A stretch of DNA of 64,000 bases, taken from positions 496,001 to 560,000 of the forward strand of contig NZ_FNHF01000003.1 of the NCBI RefSeq assembly GCF_900103695.1, read 5' to 3'. Numbering within the stretch: position 1 is the first letter of the stretch; each line of letters starts with the position of its first letter. Below the pieces are notes generated by a model, which was given only the letters and a program-made list of their open reading frames with translations, had not been told where the DNA came from and ran no database searches. The position numbers and the translations under genes were made by a program. This document shows, piece by piece, positions 63,301-64,000 of the stretch. The stretch comes from Sediminibacillus halophilus. GTDB taxonomy: Bacteria > Bacillota > Bacilli > Bacillales > Amphibacillaceae.

Positions 63301-63426
63301 TATTTTCGTTTTAGACGCTGGTTTAACTTCCCGGCCATGGGGATATAGTGTACCATGATAGAATTTACCGATTCATTGCGTCAGACGGATGCAAAAAAGC
63401 AAAGACAACAAGGAGGAGTCTGAAAC

Positions 63427-63804
63427 ATGAACAGTCGTTTACTATTTAAACTAGGTGCACCTGTATTGGCGCTGTCGATCATTTCTGCTTGCGGAAGTGG
63501 AGATGAAGAGCAGCCTCCGCCGGAAGATGATCAGTCTCCCGACTCTCCCGTGGAAGAAAACAGTGATCAGCAAACCGGTGAAATTGAACAAGACAATGGG
63601 AATTCGGGCGACACAGATAGCCAGAATGACCAAGGCACTAGTGACAATGGAACAGAAGGCGGAACGGGCGATCCGAACCGCGAAGGCAGTGATTCATCCG
63701 AAAATGATGTAGAAAGTGAAGAGGATAGCAGTTCAGACGAAGACTCATCGATGAACGAAGACTCCACGACTGACGATTCCGATCAAGAAGATCAAGAACA
63801 ATAA
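63427..63804 (+). CDS. Acidic low-complexity lipoprotein
   Basis: 125 residues with AAGGAGGAG before the ATG. Signal peptide with lipobox ISAC, then almost only Asp, Glu, Ser, Asn, Gln and Gly (SSENDVESEEDSSSDEDSS). No domain is recognisable. It is probably a surface-exposed disordered lipoprotein. The acidity would fit a halotolerant lifestyle, though that is inference. Confidence 0.75.
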   Translation: MNSRLLFKLGAPVLALSIISACGSGDEEQPPPEDDQSPDSPVEENSDQQTGEIEQDNGNSGDTDSQNDQGTSDNGTEGGTGDPNREGSDSSENDVESEEDSSSDEDSSMNEDSTTDDSDQEDQEQ

Positions 63805-63815
63805 CACAACTTCGA

Positions 63816-63913
63816 GGGGTCAGTCCCCCAACGCTTTACAGTGGTAACGCGATTTTGTGTTACTGTGTTGGGGGACTGACCCCATTTTCTGACCCCATTT
63901 TCTGACCCCATTT
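63816..63913 (+). repeat. Inverted palindrome pair with tandem half-repeats
   Basis: GGGGTCAGTCCCCC (63816-63829) and GGGGGACTGACCCC (63870-63883) are inverse copies. The right arm is then followed by two more direct copies of TTTTCTGACCCCA (about 63886-63911), a local half-repeat expansion. Sequence to 64000 is pyrimidine-rich and without a gene. Confidence 0.78.
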
Positions 63914-64000
63914 TACTTCTCCATTATTCTTTCCGTTATTCATCCCCGCTGTTTCTTCTTATTATTCCTTCCTTATATGCTTCCTTCTTTTCCTTCTATG

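Noticed and set aside
63884-63913. Tandem TTTTCTGACCCCA units as a CRISPR-like array
   Set aside because: Units are adjacent without spacers and derive from the right arm of the palindrome.

Overview
This window is a chromosomal core region of an endospore-forming, flagellated Bacillaceae bacterium of the Virgibacillus/Oceanobacillus/Lentibacillus kind. The gene order follows the Bacillus subtilis rpoE-pyrG-spo0F-fbaA-murZ-rho-rpmE-tdk-prfA-prmC-spoIIR-ywlC..ywlG-glyA-upp-mnaA-atp-ywzB-ywmB-murAA-spoIID-spoIIQ-spoIIID-mbl-flhO-flhP-fabZ backbone. Nearly every gene is on the plus strand; the one exception I support is a 48-codon membrane protein gene at 62.4-62.5 kb. No rRNA, tRNA, CRISPR array or prophage structural gene was seen.

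Layout: 0-3 kb, the 3' part of a fused isobutyryl-CoA mutase (IcmF). 3.5-8.5 kb, rpoE, pyrG with a recognisable CTP-sensing GGGCTC attenuator, spo0F with a frame problem at its start, and fbaA. 9-18.4 kb, murZ, rho, a zinc-independent L31, tdk, a sporulation lipoprotein, prfA-prmC and spoIIR. 18.4-25.7 kb, a DnaA-box cluster, then ywlC, mntP, ywlE, a chemoreceptor, rpiB, ywlG and glyA. 25.7-27.2 kb, a decayed IS3-family (IS150-like) element sitting in the loop of the former glyA terminator. 27.7-32.2 kb, a small unknown gene, upp, mnaA and a Vpr-like subtilase. 32.7-40.2 kb, the complete atpIBEFHAGDC operon. 40.9-43.3 kb, ywzB, ywmB and murAA. 43.7-53.3 kb, a dppABCDE-ykfABCD operon for import and breakdown of cell-wall di- and tripeptides, placed between murAA and spoIID, which are adjacent in B. 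subtilis. 53.8-58.6 kb, spoIID, spoIIQ, an AimR-family peptide-receptor homologue with a secreted-peptide-like small gene behind it, and spoIIID. 59-64 kb, mbl, flhO, flhP, an EpuA-type membrane protein, fabZ and an acidic lipoprotein.

The most interesting candidate is the receptor/peptide pair at 56.4-57.9 kb. The receptor has the TPR-like C-terminal half and closing motifs of the arbitrium receptor AimR. It is followed by an untracked 51-codon gene encoding a signal peptide plus a short acidic tail, and the pair sits between two sporulation genes instead of in a prophage. Its N-terminus looks too short for a full AimR helix-turn-helix. A Spo0A-box-like site lies upstream of it, and another upstream of spoIIQ.

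Two intergenic repeat families are prominent. One is a 12-14 base near-palindrome of the GGGGACAGTCCCC / GGGGTCAGTCCCC type, with about 28 copies, mostly as inverted pairs; two copies lie inside the subtilase coding sequence. The other is an imperfect palindrome carrying the words CTTCGCTTTCCGCGG and CCTCCTCG. Genome-wide counts and homology searches could not be run; family assignments rest on recognising motifs and gene order.
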